A DNA stretch of 33,319 nucleotides from Oribacterium sp. oral taxon 078 str. F0262 (lineage in GTDB: Bacteria; Bacillota; Clostridia; Lachnospirales; Lachnospiraceae). Below are positions 24,577 through 33,072 of the stretch, piece after piece. The stretch's first letter is position 1, and each line of letters opens with the position of its first letter. The notes beneath the pieces are model-generated. The model made no database searches and was not told where the DNA came from. It saw only the letters and a program-made list of their open reading frames with translations. The translations under genes were made by a program, and so were the position numbers. The stretch spans positions 221,397 to 254,715 of the forward strand of contig NZ_GG729933.1 in assembly GCF_000160135.1 (NCBI RefSeq), given 5' to 3'.

Positions 24577-25006
24577 AGAAGCAGCGCTGCACATGCAGAT
24601 TGGCTCCGCCGCTTTCCCCGCCTGAGCTCAGGCCATCTGCCGCCCCGGTGCTTAGCGATTTGGTCCTGTAAATCGCTTATACACCGCTGGCCGCGGCAGT
24701 CGGAGCGGGAGCGTACCTGAAGAAGCAGCGCATCGCTGCACATGCAGATTGGCCCTGCCGCTTTCCCCGCCTGAGCTCAGGCCGTCTGCCGCCCCGGTGC
24801 TTAGCGATTTGGTCCTGTAAATCGCTTATGCACCGCTGGCCGCGGCAGTCGGAGCGGGAGCGTACCTGAAGAAGCGGCGCAGCGCTGCACATGCAGATTG
24901 ACCCTGCCGCTTTCCCCGCCTGAGCTCAGGCCGTCTGCCGCCCCGGTGCTTAGCGATTTGGTCCTGCAAATCGCTTATGCACCGCTGGCCGCGGCAGTCG
25001 GAGCGG
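24565..25006. repeat. Tandem repeat family B, 144-149-bp unit, three copies
   Basis: Copies span 24565-24708, 24709-24857 and 24858-25006, followed by a stub. Each contains a long nested hairpin; in copy 2 (24786-24848) CTGCCGC, GGTGC and AGCGATTT pair in order with AAATCGCT, GCACC and GCGGCAG. Each also has the palindrome CCTGAGCTCAGG and a CTGCA/TGCAG stem. Family B takes over directly from the partial copy of family A and shares GAGCGTCCTTGA with it. The remainder to pth (25007-25189) shows only a repeat stub and GC-rich sequence. Confidence 0.9.
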
Positions 25007-25189
25007 GAGCGTCCTGAGCCGGGCGGAGAAAGCGGCAGGCAAAGCGGCGGGCGAAATACAAATCCCCATCAGATGCTAGAACAGACGCCGCATTCCCCTT
25101 TGCCGCTGCCCTCGAGCAGAGGGAGCCGCAAGTCGGAGGCATATAAAGGACATACAAAGGGCGGGGCAGCCGGAGGATAAGAGGAAAAT

Positions 25190-25762
25190 ATGTGGCTGAT
25201 TTGCGGACTGGGAAATCCGGAGAGAAGATATATCGGGACGAGGCACAATGCGGGCTTTGCCGCTTTGGATCTCCTCCTCCATGAGCTCGGGGACCTGAAG
25301 CTCTGCGACACGAAGTTTCAGGGAGCCTGTGTCAAGACGCGATTTTTCGAGGAGAGTCTCCTTCTTTTAAAGCCCCTCACCTATATGAATGAGTCCGGGA
25401 GATGTATCGCACCGCTCTCGAATTTTTACAGGATTCCGCCGGAGAGGATCATCGTGATTTCCGATGAGATCGAACTTCCCCCGGGGCAGATCCGCGTCAG
25501 GGCGAGAGGCTCTGCGGGGGGGCACAACGGCCTGAAATCGGTCGTCTCCTGCCTCGGCACGGAGAACTTCCCCCGGGTTCGGATCGGAGTCGGAGAGAAG
25601 CCGGAGTACATGGATCTCGCAGACTATGTGCTCGGGAAAATCCCGCCGGATGAGGAGAAAACGATGGCGGAGGCCTATCAAGAGGCGGCGGAGGCCTGCC
25701 TGGATATTATATCGAAGGGCGTGGACAAGTCGATGAATCTGCACAATGCGAAGAGGAAATAA
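25190..25762 (+). CDS. pth: Peptidyl-tRNA hydrolase
   Basis: The 190-residue enzyme frees tRNA from peptidyl-tRNA that has dropped off ribosomes. The active-site set is complete: Asn9 in GLGNPE, catalytic His19 in TRHNAGF, Asn67 in YMNESG, Asp92 and the Asn of GSAGGHNGLKS. These sit one position earlier than in E. coli. The usual DDLDLPxG segment reads DEIELPPG. Ribosome binding site GGATAAGAGG precedes the ATG. mfd starts three bases after the stop, the typical Firmicute order. Confidence 0.96.
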   Translation: MWLICGLGNPERRYIGTRHNAGFAALDLLLHELGDLKLCDTKFQGACVKTRFFEESLLLLKPLTYMNESGRCIAPLSNFYRIPPERIIVISDEIELPPGQIRVRARGSAGGHNGLKSVVSCLGTENFPRVRIGVGEKPEYMDLADYVLGKIPPDEEKTMAEAYQEAAEACLDIISKGVDKSMNLHNAKRK

Positions 25763-25765
25763 GAG

Positions 25766-28700
25766 ATGCTGAATCCCATCCTGAACACGGGGACGTATAA
25801 GGAACTGAAGGGGCTTCTCTCCGAGGGAGGGGGGCCGCTTTTTCTGAGCGGCGCCGTGGATTCCGTAAAGGCGATGCTCAGCGCGGCTCTTTCCGCCTCC
25901 GGCTGGGGGATGCTGGTCCTCTCCTCGGAGCAGCGGGCGAAGAGCTTCCTCCGAGAGCTTCGTTCCCTCACGGAGCAGAGCTTTTATTATCCGGCGAAGG
26001 ACCTTCTCTTTTATCAGGCGGATACACAGGGGACACTCATCACGAGGCAGAGGGTGGAGGCCCTTTCCCACCTCACGGAGGATGAGAGCGGGATCCTGGT
26101 CACGACGATCGATGCCCTGATGGACAAGATCTGGGATCGGGAGAGCTTTCAGGGCGCGGTGCTCCGTCTCGCCCCGGGGCAGATCCATGAGCTCAGTGCG
26201 CTCTCGAAAAAGCTCACTTCCCTCGGCTATCAGCGCCTCCCCGCAGTGGAGGCCATGGGAGAGTATTCTCTCAGGGGAGGGATCCTGGATATCTATCCGT
26301 TTACGGCGGAGAACCCGATCCGGCTTGAATTCTGGGGCGACGAGATCGACAATATCCGTTCCTTTGACCTCCTCTCCCAGCGCTCTGTCGAGAAGCTCGA
26401 CGAGGCGGAGATCTGCCCGGCCGCGGAGAGGGGCTGCGGGAGGAAAGGGGATGCGAGTCTTTTGGATTATCTTCCGGAACATGCCCGCATCTTCCTGGAT
26501 GAGCCCGCAAGACTCCGGGAGCGGGGAAGGATGGTGGAGGCGGAGTTTAGCGAGAGCTGCCTTGCGAGGGCGGATTCGGAAAGCCCTTTTCCTCGAGAAG
26601 AGGAGGGGGTGGATTCAGATCCCGCGGAGCTGATCTACAGCGCAGATTCCGTTATGGAGCGGCTCTACAGCGGGAGAAGTCTCTCCTTTTCGACCCTTGG
26701 GAATAATCTGGAGGCGCTCTCCGGAGGGAAGGAGGCGAGGACTCTCTCCTTTCCCAGTGCCGAGATCGAGAGCTACCGGAGCCGCTTCGATTACCTGATC
26801 CGCGATATCCGGAAGTGGCAGGAGGAGAAATATGCCCTGATCCTTTTTTCGCCCGGAAGGACAAGGGCGTCGAGGCTTGCGCAGGAGCTTCGGGACTACG
26901 GCATCCGCGCCTATTGTCCGGATGAGGGGGAGCTTGAGCAGGAGGAGAACCGGGGCTCGGTCCGCGTGCTTTCCGCCTACCTTCACACGGGATTTCTCTC
27001 CGACCGGGAGAAGCTCGCCGTCCTCACGGAATCGGATCTTTTCGGGCAGAGCAGGGAGCTCACGAAGCGCCGGAAGAAGAAAAAGTACGAGGGACAGAGG
27101 ATCGCGAAGCTCTCGGAGATTTCTCCCGGGGACTACGTCGTCCATGAGAGCCACGGCATCGGGATCTACCGCGGCATCGAGCGGATCAGCACAGACGGCG
27201 TCACGAAGGATTATATCCAGATCGAGTACGGGGACGGAGGCAGGCTTTATCTCCCCGCGACGAAGCTGGAGGGCATACAGAAGTACGGGAGCTCGGAGGG
27301 GGCGGCGCCGAAGCTGAATAAGCTAAACGGCTCCGACTGGCAGAAGACGAAGAGCCGGGTCCGGCATGCCGTGAAGGAGGTGGCGAAGGAGCTCGTCGCA
27401 CTCTACTCTGCGCGCCAGAGCGCTTCCGGGCACCGCTTCCCGGAGGACAGCGTCTGGCAGAGGGAGTTTGAGGAGCTTTTTCCCTATGAGGAGACCGCGG
27501 ACCAGCTTCTTGCGATCGAGGAGACGAAGGCGGACATGGAGAGCCGGAAGATCATGGACCGACTGATCTGCGGAGATGTGGGCTATGGAAAGACGGAGGT
27601 CGCGCTCCGGGCCGCCTTTAAATGCGTGCAGGATTCCCGTCAGGTGGCATACCTTGCGCCGACGACGATCCTGGCCCAGCAGATTTACAATACCTTTGTA
27701 GAGAGGATGAAGGGCTTCCCCGTCAATGTGACCCTGCTCTGCCGCTTCCGGAGTCCGGCGCAGATCAAAAAGTCGATCGCGGATCTCAAGGCCGGGAGAG
27801 CGGATATCGCGATTGGCACACACCGCCTTCTCTCCCGGGATGTCGCCTTCCGGGATCTCGGTCTTTTGGTGGTGGATGAGGAGCAGCGCTTCGGGGTCTC
27901 CCATAAGGAGAGGATCAAGAATCTGAAAAAAAATGTGGATGTCCTCACGCTGACCGCGACGCCGATCCCGAGGACGCTCCACATGTCTCTCGCCGGAATC
28001 CGCGATCTCTCGGTGCTGGAGGAGCCTCCGATCGACAGAAGTCCGGTGCAGACCTATGTCATGGAGTACAATGAGGAGCTCATTCGGGAGGCGGTTCGCC
28101 GGGAGCTCGCCCGCTCCGGACAGGTCTATTATGTCCATAACCGGGTCAATAATATCGAGGAGGTCACGAGGAGGGTGCAGGCCCTCGTGCCGGAGGCCCG
28201 CGTCGCATTCGCGCACGGTAAGATGAATGAGGGACAGCTCGAGGAGATCATGCTTCGCTTTATCAACGGAGAGATCGACGTCCTCGTCTCGACGACGATC
28301 ATAGAGACCGGCCTGGACATCCCGAATGCGAATACCCTCATCATCAATGATGCAGACCGGATGGGGCTCTCCCAGCTCTATCAGATCCGGGGGAGAGTCG
28401 GGAGATCCAGCCGGACAGCCTATGCCTTCTTTCTCTACCGCCGCGGAAAGCTCCTCAGCGAGGAATCGGAGAAGCGCTTAAAGGCGATCCGGGAGTTCAC
28501 GAAGCTCGGTTCCGGCATACGGATCGCCATGCGGGATCTGGAGATCCGGGGCGCCGGAAATGTGCTTGGTGCGGAGCAGCACGGCCACATGGAGGCCGTG
28601 GGCTATGAGCTCTACTGTAAGCTCCTCTCTGAGGCCGTACAGAAGGAGAAGGGAGGGGAAGAGCCCGAGGAAGCGGCGAAGACCCAGATCGAGTGTGAGC

Positions 28701-29143
28701 TCGACGCCTACCTTCCGGACAGCTATATCCGGGATGAGACGCAGAAGCTTGACATTTATAAGCGGATCTCTCAGATCTGTGGAGAGGAGGATGAGCTTGA
28801 TATCCGGGACGAGATGATCGACCGCTTCGGAGAGCTTCCGGCGCAGGCGGAGAATCTCCTCGCGATCGCAAAGCTGAAGGCCCTCGCCGCATCCTGCTTT
28901 GTGACAGAGCTCTATGCCGGACGGGGAGAGTACCGGCTCCGCTTTCAGAGGAACGCGGATATCCGTGTGGAGAAGCTCCCGGAGCTCATCCGGCTCTGCC
29001 AGGGACAGCTTCGCCTTTCTAATGGTCCGGAGCCTCTCCTTTACTTCCGGCAGAGGGATCCGAGGGAGCGCTGGAGCACGGAGAAGACGATGGAGCACAT
29101 CGAGGGGGTTCTGAAGGAGATCCGGAAAGGTTCTCCTTCATAA
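25766..29143 (+). CDS. mfd: Transcription-repair coupling factor Mfd
   Basis: The 1125-residue protein removes RNA polymerase stalled at DNA damage and recruits UvrA. The UvrB-like N-terminal module (about 1-300) includes YSLRGGILDIYPFT and LEFWGDEIDNIRSFD. The CarD-like RNA polymerase-binding domain is near 452-510 (GDYVVHESHGIGIYRG). The RecG-type translocase has Walker A GDVGYGKTEVA near 603, DEEQRFG near 703, and RIRGRVGRSS-like QIRGRVGRS. The C-terminal UvrA-binding TRCF domain ends it. Length is normal. Its last 125 bases overlap the tail of the convergent hydrolase gene. Confidence 0.97.
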   Translation: MLNPILNTGTYKELKGLLSEGGGPLFLSGAVDSVKAMLSAALSASGWGMLVLSSEQRAKSFLRELRSLTEQSFYYPAKDLLFYQADTQGTLITRQRVEALSHLTEDESGILVTTIDALMDKIWDRESFQGAVLRLAPGQIHELSALSKKLTSLGYQRLPAVEAMGEYSLRGGILDIYPFTAENPIRLEFWGDEIDNIRSFDLLSQRSVEKLDEAEICPAAERGCGRKGDASLLDYLPEHARIFLDEPARLRERGRMVEAEFSESCLARADSESPFPREEEGVDSDPAELIYSADSVMERLYSGRSLSFSTLGNNLEALSGGKEARTLSFPSAEIESYRSRFDYLIRDIRKWQEEKYALILFSPGRTRASRLAQELRDYGIRAYCPDEGELEQEENRGSVRVLSAYLHTGFLSDREKLAVLTESDLFGQSRELTKRRKKKKYEGQRIAKLSEISPGDYVVHESHGIGIYRGIERISTDGVTKDYIQIEYGDGGRLYLPATKLEGIQKYGSSEGAAPKLNKLNGSDWQKTKSRVRHAVKEVAKELVALYSARQSASGHRFPEDSVWQREFEELFPYEETADQLLAIEETKADMESRKIMDRLICGDVGYGKTEVALRAAFKCVQDSRQVAYLAPTTILAQQIYNTFVERMKGFPVNVTLLCRFRSPAQIKKSIADLKAGRADIAIGTHRLLSRDVAFRDLGLLVVDEEQRFGVSHKERIKNLKKNVDVLTLTATPIPRTLHMSLAGIRDLSVLEEPPIDRSPVQTYVMEYNEELIREAVRRELARSGQVYYVHNRVNNIEEVTRRVQALVPEARVAFAHGKMNEGQLEEIMLRFINGEIDVLVSTTIIETGLDIPNANTLIINDADRMGLSQLYQIRGRVGRSSRTAYAFFLYRRGKLLSEESEKRLKAIREFTKLGSGIRIAMRDLEIRGAGNVLGAEQHGHMEAVGYELYCKLLSEAVQKEKGGEEPEEAAKTQIECELDAYLPDSYIRDETQKLDIYKRISQICGEEDELDIRDEMIDRFGELPAQAENLLAIAKLKALAASCFVTELYAGRGEYRLRFQRNADIRVEKLPELIRLCQGQLRLSNGPEPLLYFRQRDPRERWSTEKTMEHIEGVLKEIRKGSPS

Positions 29144-30035
29144 GCCGGAGCACTAAGTCCCAGCCCGCTCTTGCCTCCCTGCAGACCGGAAAGAAGGGAT
29201 AGCAGTGGAACATCCCCTTCCCGATATGGAGATCGCATTTTACGCCGCAGCGCTTCAGCCTTTCCGTCAGGGAAGGCGCGCAGGCGGAGAGCGTCTCATC
29301 GCCCCCGTAGAGGAGGGAGACCTTCGGGCCATTCGTAAAATCCCCTCTTTGCAGCCAGATCATATAGTCTGGGACATCGTCCCTGCCGCAGCGCATGATC
29401 TCAGTCACCGTCCTCATGTACTGCGCGGGGATCAGGATATCCCGCCTATCAAGCTCCTGCATCCTCTTCCATTCCTCCTCGCCGTCCGGGCAGCTTCCGG
29501 GGGAGACCGCCATGATATATCCCGGCATGGGGACATCGCGGCGGCCGTCATTGATGTAGGGAACCATCCCGAGCGCCAGAGCGCCGCCGGAGGAGCTCCC
29601 GAGCACGGAGATATGCGAAGGGGCATAGCTTTTCAGCATCATTTGATAGCTCTCATGGATCATCTGGTAGGCCCTTGTCACAGGATACTCCGTGCAGAGC
29701 GGATAATAGGGGACAAAGACATCGAGGCCGCTCTCCTTCGCAAAGCGCAGAGCCTTTTTGATCGAGCCCGGCCTTGGAGGAGAGATCATCCCGCCTCCGA
29801 TGAGGAATAGATTGGCCCTGCCGCTTGCTTTTTTATGGATCAGCCTGAGAACGGGGAAGCCCATTACCCTCACGAGGCTGATCTCAAAATCGGGGTCGCT
29901 GAGTCTTGGGATGTGGTTTTTCGCATTTTTCCTTCGCTGCCTTTCGAGCAGCTTCTCCGCATTTTTCTCCTCCCATTGCTTCTTCAATCCGAAGGCCTTC
30001 ACCAGCCCTCTGAAGAGCGCGTATTTGACAGACAT
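29019..30035 (-). CDS. Alpha/beta hydrolase (esterase/lipase, HSL-like) with unusual C-terminal tail
   Basis: The 338-residue product starts at the ATG behind AAAAAGGAGGTACC. It has an oxyanion-hole segment LIGGGM near 100, nucleophile motif LGSSSGG, an acid segment LLYGGDETLS, and the His in GMFHCYPFFP: a full catalytic triad of the HSL-type or steryl-acetyl-hydrolase-like family. Substrate is unknown. There is no signal peptide, though the first 40 residues are strongly basic. The last 40 or so residues are Ser/Pro-rich, fully antisense to the end of mfd, and look like read-through past a lost stop. It follows the pRiA4b-like gene by 19 bases. Confidence 0.8.
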   Translation of the reverse strand: MSVKYALFRGLVKAFGLKKQWEEKNAEKLLERQRRKNAKNHIPRLSDPDFEISLVRVMGFPVLRLIHKKASGRANLFLIGGGMISPPRPGSIKKALRFAKESGLDVFVPYYPLCTEYPVTRAYQMIHESYQMMLKSYAPSHISVLGSSSGGALALGMVPYINDGRRDVPMPGYIMAVSPGSCPDGEEEWKRMQELDRRDILIPAQYMRTVTEIMRCGRDDVPDYMIWLQRGDFTNGPKVSLLYGGDETLSACAPSLTERLKRCGVKCDLHIGKGMFHCYPFFPVCREARAGWDLVLRLMKENLSGSPSEPPRCAPSSSPCSSAPSDPSAGSKGEAPDH

Positions 30036-30054
30036 GGTACCTCCTTTTTGTCGC

Positions 30055-30492
30055 CTAGTCCTCCTCCCAATCCTCCTCGTCCCATTCCTCCCCATAATCG
30101 GGATACTGCTCGATCTCACCCTTCGCCTTGATAATAACGGGACTGTGATAGGCGTCGGTCTCAGAGATCTGCATCACATGGATCGTGAACATCCAGTCAT
30201 CCCCGAAGTCATAATGCAGCGAGAAATTCTGACCCTTGTGCAGGCCGAGACTGCCGATTGCCTCCGCAGTGGAGGGTCCGCCGTCCCCGGGATCGGACTG
30301 ATAGTTGTCGTCTTGATACATTTGATTATTCATGCAAAACTCATACAGGTGTTCCTTCGAGAAAGCGAAGGCCTCCAGTACAGCATCGCAGAGCTGATCC
30401 AGGGTATCCTGTCCGCAGATCTCGAGATTTCGGTATACCTTATGCCCAAGACCGGCCGGATAGACCTTCAGGCGGTATTGTATCTTTGCCAT
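30055..30492 (-). CDS. Plasmid pRiA4b ORF-3 family protein
   Basis: The 145-residue product begins MAKIQYRLKVYPAGLG. I choose this ATG because AGGAGG lies six bases before it; an ATG two codons earlier abuts the RBS. The family pattern shows in FSKEHLYEF, GQNFSLHYDFGDDWMFTI and an acidic C-terminus (YGEEWDEEDWEED). The YDFGDDW segment is the family hallmark. Its function is unknown; relatives occur as passengers in some IS elements and as chromosomal genes. It likely forms an operon with the hydrolase and has its own promoter at 30523-30551. Confidence 0.85.
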   Translation of the reverse strand: MAKIQYRLKVYPAGLGHKVYRNLEICGQDTLDQLCDAVLEAFAFSKEHLYEFCMNNQMYQDDNYQSDPGDGGPSTAEAIGSLGLHKGQNFSLHYDFGDDWMFTIHVMQISETDAYHSPVIIKAKGEIEQYPDYGEEWDEEDWEED

Positions 30493-30522
30493 TTGCATCC
30501 TCCTATGATAAAACTTGATTTA

Positions 30523-30551
30523 AGTATAAGTCCCCGCTCCTTTGATGGCAA
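30523..30551 (-). promoter_or_regulatory. Promoter of the pRiA4b-like gene and hydrolase
   Basis: On the minus strand TTGCCA (30546-30551) and TATACT (30523-30528) are spaced by 17 bp. Confidence 0.65.
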
Positions 30552-30747
30552 TACGAAGAGATGGAAATGATGGGCCTGATATCAGAAGGCATGCGGCCAT
30601 TCTTCTCACAGCTTTGATCGAAGAGCTGAGAATTCATGAATTATAAGCGCTGCGGGAGGCTGCGGATTCAAAAGGATCCGGAACTTACGGAAAACGGAGG
30701 ATAGGATTCCTGAAAAGATGGGGAAAGGGAGGGCGGAAAGGAAGGAT

Positions 30748-31701
30748 ATGTCGATTTTAAAGTTGGAGCCTGCGGTAAAGGATTACCTCTGGGGAGGGCA
30801 TCGGCTGGTAGAGGAATATCATGTGAATTACAGCGGCCCGGTCTGCGCCGAAGCCTGGGTTCTGAGCTGCCACCCGGACGGGCCGTCCGTCATAGCAAAC
30901 GGAGAATATAAGGGAAAGACGCTCCCGGAGTATATCCAAGAGAAAGGGAAGGAGCTTCTCGGAAGCAGCTGCCGGAGATTTGAATATTTTCCTATCCTGA
31001 CGAAGCTCATTGATGCGAAGGAGAATCTGTCGATCCAGGTGCATCCCGATGATGCCTATGCTCTTAAGCATGAGGGGCAGTACGGAAAGACGGAGATGTG
31101 GTATATCCTGGATGCGGAGCCGGGGGCCTTTTTGTATTACGGCTTCCAGAGAGAGCTCTCTTCCGAGGAGTTCGAGGAGAGGATCCGGAACAATACCCTG
31201 CTGGAGGTCCTGCATAAGCTCTATGTAAAGAAGGGTGACAGCGTTTTCATAGAGGCCGGCACAGTGCACGCCATCGGAAAGGGCATCCTCCTGGCGGAGA
31301 TCCAGCAAAATTCCAATGTGACCTATCGGGTCTATGATTACGGCCGCATCGGAAAGGACGGAAGGCAGAGAGAGCTCCACATCCGGCAGGCAAAGGATGT
31401 GACAAGGCGGCTTTCGCCGTCCCGGAGAGAGACGGACTATCCCCATGTGGCGGACTGCGGATATTTTACGGTGGACAGACTCTTTCTGGACGGAGAGCAC
31501 GGCGCAAGGATCTCCGGCACGGTGGACAGCACGAGCTTCCTGCATATCCTGATTCTGGACGGGGAGGGAAGGATCAGCTGCGGAGAGGATGCTATGCCTT
31601 ATAGAAGGGGAGACAGCTTTTTCCTCCCCGCATCCTCCGCTTCCTGGACACTGGAGGGGAGCTGCGACGCTCTGCTCAGCTTTGTCCGGCCGGGAAACTG
31701 A
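30748..31701 (+). CDS. manA: Mannose-6-phosphate isomerase, class I (short form)
   Basis: The 317-residue protein starts at the ATG giving MSILKLEPAVKDYLWGGHRL; an upstream in-frame ATG at 30718 lacks a better RBS. Zinc ligands are visible in IQVHPDDAYA, in the Glu of GKTEMWYIL, and in the His of EAGTVHAIGKG. The conserved QQNSNVTYRVYDYGR follows. It interconverts mannose-6-phosphate and fructose-6-phosphate and connects with pgi. Size matches B. subtilis ManA rather than the longer E. coli form. No clear promoter was identified in the 249-nt gap before it. Confidence 0.95.
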   Translation: MSILKLEPAVKDYLWGGHRLVEEYHVNYSGPVCAEAWVLSCHPDGPSVIANGEYKGKTLPEYIQEKGKELLGSSCRRFEYFPILTKLIDAKENLSIQVHPDDAYALKHEGQYGKTEMWYILDAEPGAFLYYGFQRELSSEEFEERIRNNTLLEVLHKLYVKKGDSVFIEAGTVHAIGKGILLAEIQQNSNVTYRVYDYGRIGKDGRQRELHIRQAKDVTRRLSPSRRETDYPHVADCGYFTVDRLFLDGEHGARISGTVDSTSFLHILILDGEGRISCGEDAMPYRRGDSFFLPASSASWTLEGSCDALLSFVRPGN

Positions 31702-31737
31702 GAAGTGCAGCGCATATCATCTTTCTCTTTTTCCCTC

Positions 31738-31766
31738 TGGACAAAGTTAGATACAGCTAATATAAT
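31738..31766 (+). promoter_or_regulatory. Promoter of the DUF3793-flavodoxin operon
   Basis: TGGACA (31738-31743) and TATAAT (31761-31766) are spaced by 17 bp. The spacer itself contains one palindromic operator, and a second lies just after the -10. Confidence 0.75.
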
Positions 31767-31792
31767 TGGCTGGTAGGTTAGAAAAAACTAAC
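31747..31792. promoter_or_regulatory. Two TTAG-N6-CTAA operators flanking the -10 box
   Basis: The first is TTAG-ATACAG-CTAA at 31747-31760, within the promoter spacer. The second is GTTAG-AAAAAA-CTAAC at 31777-31792, at the transcription start. Their centres are 31 bp apart, close to three helical turns, so a dimer pair could bind the same face. TTAG/CTAA half-sites recall DtxR/IdeR-type boxes, though the spacing differs from the classical site. Repression is the likely effect. Confidence 0.65.
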
Positions 31793-31833
31793 TGATTGCG
31801 CTGGGTTCACGGCGGAGAGGAAGAGGAGAGGAA

Positions 31834-32436
31834 ATGGGGGATGCGGGGGATTGCCTGGAGCAAAAGCTTCGGGAGCTGGTCTGTCTGAATGCTCCGGTGA
31901 TCACGGGTTTAAAGCCCTGCGGGATTATCAGTGTCTCGGAGAGAGAATATTTTGCTCTGTCCCGGCTCTTTTCCGGTGGTGCGATTTCTCTGCTTCCCCT
32001 GTATTCCGGGCGGAGAGTGACCTTTCTCTTTTATCGGGAGGAGAGGCTCTCCGAGCAGCTTTCCGATCCGGAGCTCAGAGCGCAGCTTCTGGAGCTGGCC
32101 CCGTCCTATGGGGAGTTCGGCCCCGCACTTTCTGCGCTTCTCCGCCATTTCCGGGAGAGGTATCTCCGCTATAAGCGGGGAGAGCAGGGATTTCCGCACG
32201 AGCTCGGCCTCTTCCTCGGCTATCCTGCGGAGGATGTGCGGGGCTATCTCCTGCACGCGGGAACCGGGGCGAAGCTCTGCGGCTACTGGAAGGTCTATGG
32301 AGATGTGCGCGCTGCGCTTCGGACCTTCCAGGCCTATGATGTCTCTGTCCAGAGCTTCTTCTTAATGGCGGGACATGGCGTGCCTTTGGAGCAGCTGCTT
32401 TCGCTCTGTCCCAGGAGAGAAAGCTCCGTCGCCTGA
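31834..32436 (+). CDS. DUF3793 family protein
   Basis: The 200-residue product shows the family pattern: an early domain with KPCGIISV and VTFLFYRE, then the signature FPHELGLFLGYPAEDVRGYL, and a final CGYWKVYGDV. The family is common in anaerobes, often beside a flavodoxin gene as here, and its function is unknown. No signal peptide or membrane helix is seen. AGGAAGAGGAGAGG precedes the ATG. The operators upstream suggest that the pair is made under a specific, perhaps metal-dependent, condition. Confidence 0.85.
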   Translation: MGDAGDCLEQKLRELVCLNAPVITGLKPCGIISVSEREYFALSRLFSGGAISLLPLYSGRRVTFLFYREERLSEQLSDPELRAQLLELAPSYGEFGPALSALLRHFRERYLRYKRGEQGFPHELGLFLGYPAEDVRGYLLHAGTGAKLCGYWKVYGDVRAALRTFQAYDVSVQSFFLMAGHGVPLEQLLSLCPRRESSVA

Positions 32437-32449
32437 TCTTCTCTATGAT

Positions 32450-32465
32450 TGTTGCTTTTGCAACA
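32450..32465 (+). other. Hairpin between DUF3793 and flavodoxin genes
   Basis: TGTTGC (32450-32455) pairs with GCAACA (32460-32465) around TTTT. No T-run follows, so it could be an mRNA processing or stability element in the 162-nt gap. Confidence 0.35.
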
Positions 32466-32598
32466 CAAGATGGAGGGGAGAGGCCTATACTAGGATACAG
32501 AAGGAACAAAGGACTGATTCGGAGGGAGAAAGCCGGATCACGATGCTTCCGCCGCGGAAATGGGGAGCGGCGGAGAGGATGAAAGACAGGAGGGAAAT

Positions 32599-33021
32599 AT
32601 GATCTATGTAGCTTACTGGAGCGGAACCGGAAACACAGAGGCGATGGCAAATGCGGTCAGCGAGGGAGTGCAGAATGCGGGCGGTGAGGTGAAGCTCGTT
32701 TCCATTTCCGACATCTCTGCGGCGGATCTGAAGGATCAGGCGGTCTTTGCCCTCGGCTGTCCGGCGATGGGAGACGAGGTGCTGGAGGAGAGCGAGATGG
32801 AGCCCTTCTTCGCGGAGCTGGAGAGCTCTCTTTCCGGAAAGAAGGTCGGACTTTTCGGATCCTACGGCTGGGGAGACGGAGAGTGGATGCGGAACTGGGA
32901 GGAGCGCGTGAAGGCCGCGGGAGCGAGCCTGGTTTCGGAGCCCGTCATCGCAAATGATTCGCCGGACGATGCCGCTTTGGCAAGCTGCAAGGCTCTGGGA
33001 GAGGCACTCGCAAAGGCATAA
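32599..33021 (+). CDS. Flavodoxin
   Basis: The 140-residue protein starts at the ATG behind ACAGGAGGG. The FMN phosphate loop is SGTGNTEAM (8-16). GLFGSYGWGDGEWMRNW (about 95-111) supplies the isoalloxazine-binding loop. The short length fits the clostridial class. It transfers single electrons at low potential and often replaces ferredoxin when iron is scarce, which agrees with metal-type operators upstream of the operon. An IS has inserted about 50 bases after its stop. The specific partner enzyme is unknown. Confidence 0.93.
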   Translation: MIYVAYWSGTGNTEAMANAVSEGVQNAGGEVKLVSISDISAADLKDQAVFALGCPAMGDEVLEESEMEPFFAELESSLSGKKVGLFGSYGWGDGEWMRNWEERVKAAGASLVSEPVIANDSPDDAALASCKALGEALAKA

Positions 33022-33072
33022 AAAATAAAAGGGGAAAAAGAGATAAAATAAAAAAGCTTTTGGTTTAGCTTA

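Noticed and set aside
24426-24892. Short minus-strand frames over repeat family B
   Set aside because: Repetitive, low-complexity and lacking ribosome binding sites; explained by the DNA repeats.
24156-25006. CRISPR array
   Set aside because: Units are contiguous long repeats without unique spacers, and no cas genes are nearby.
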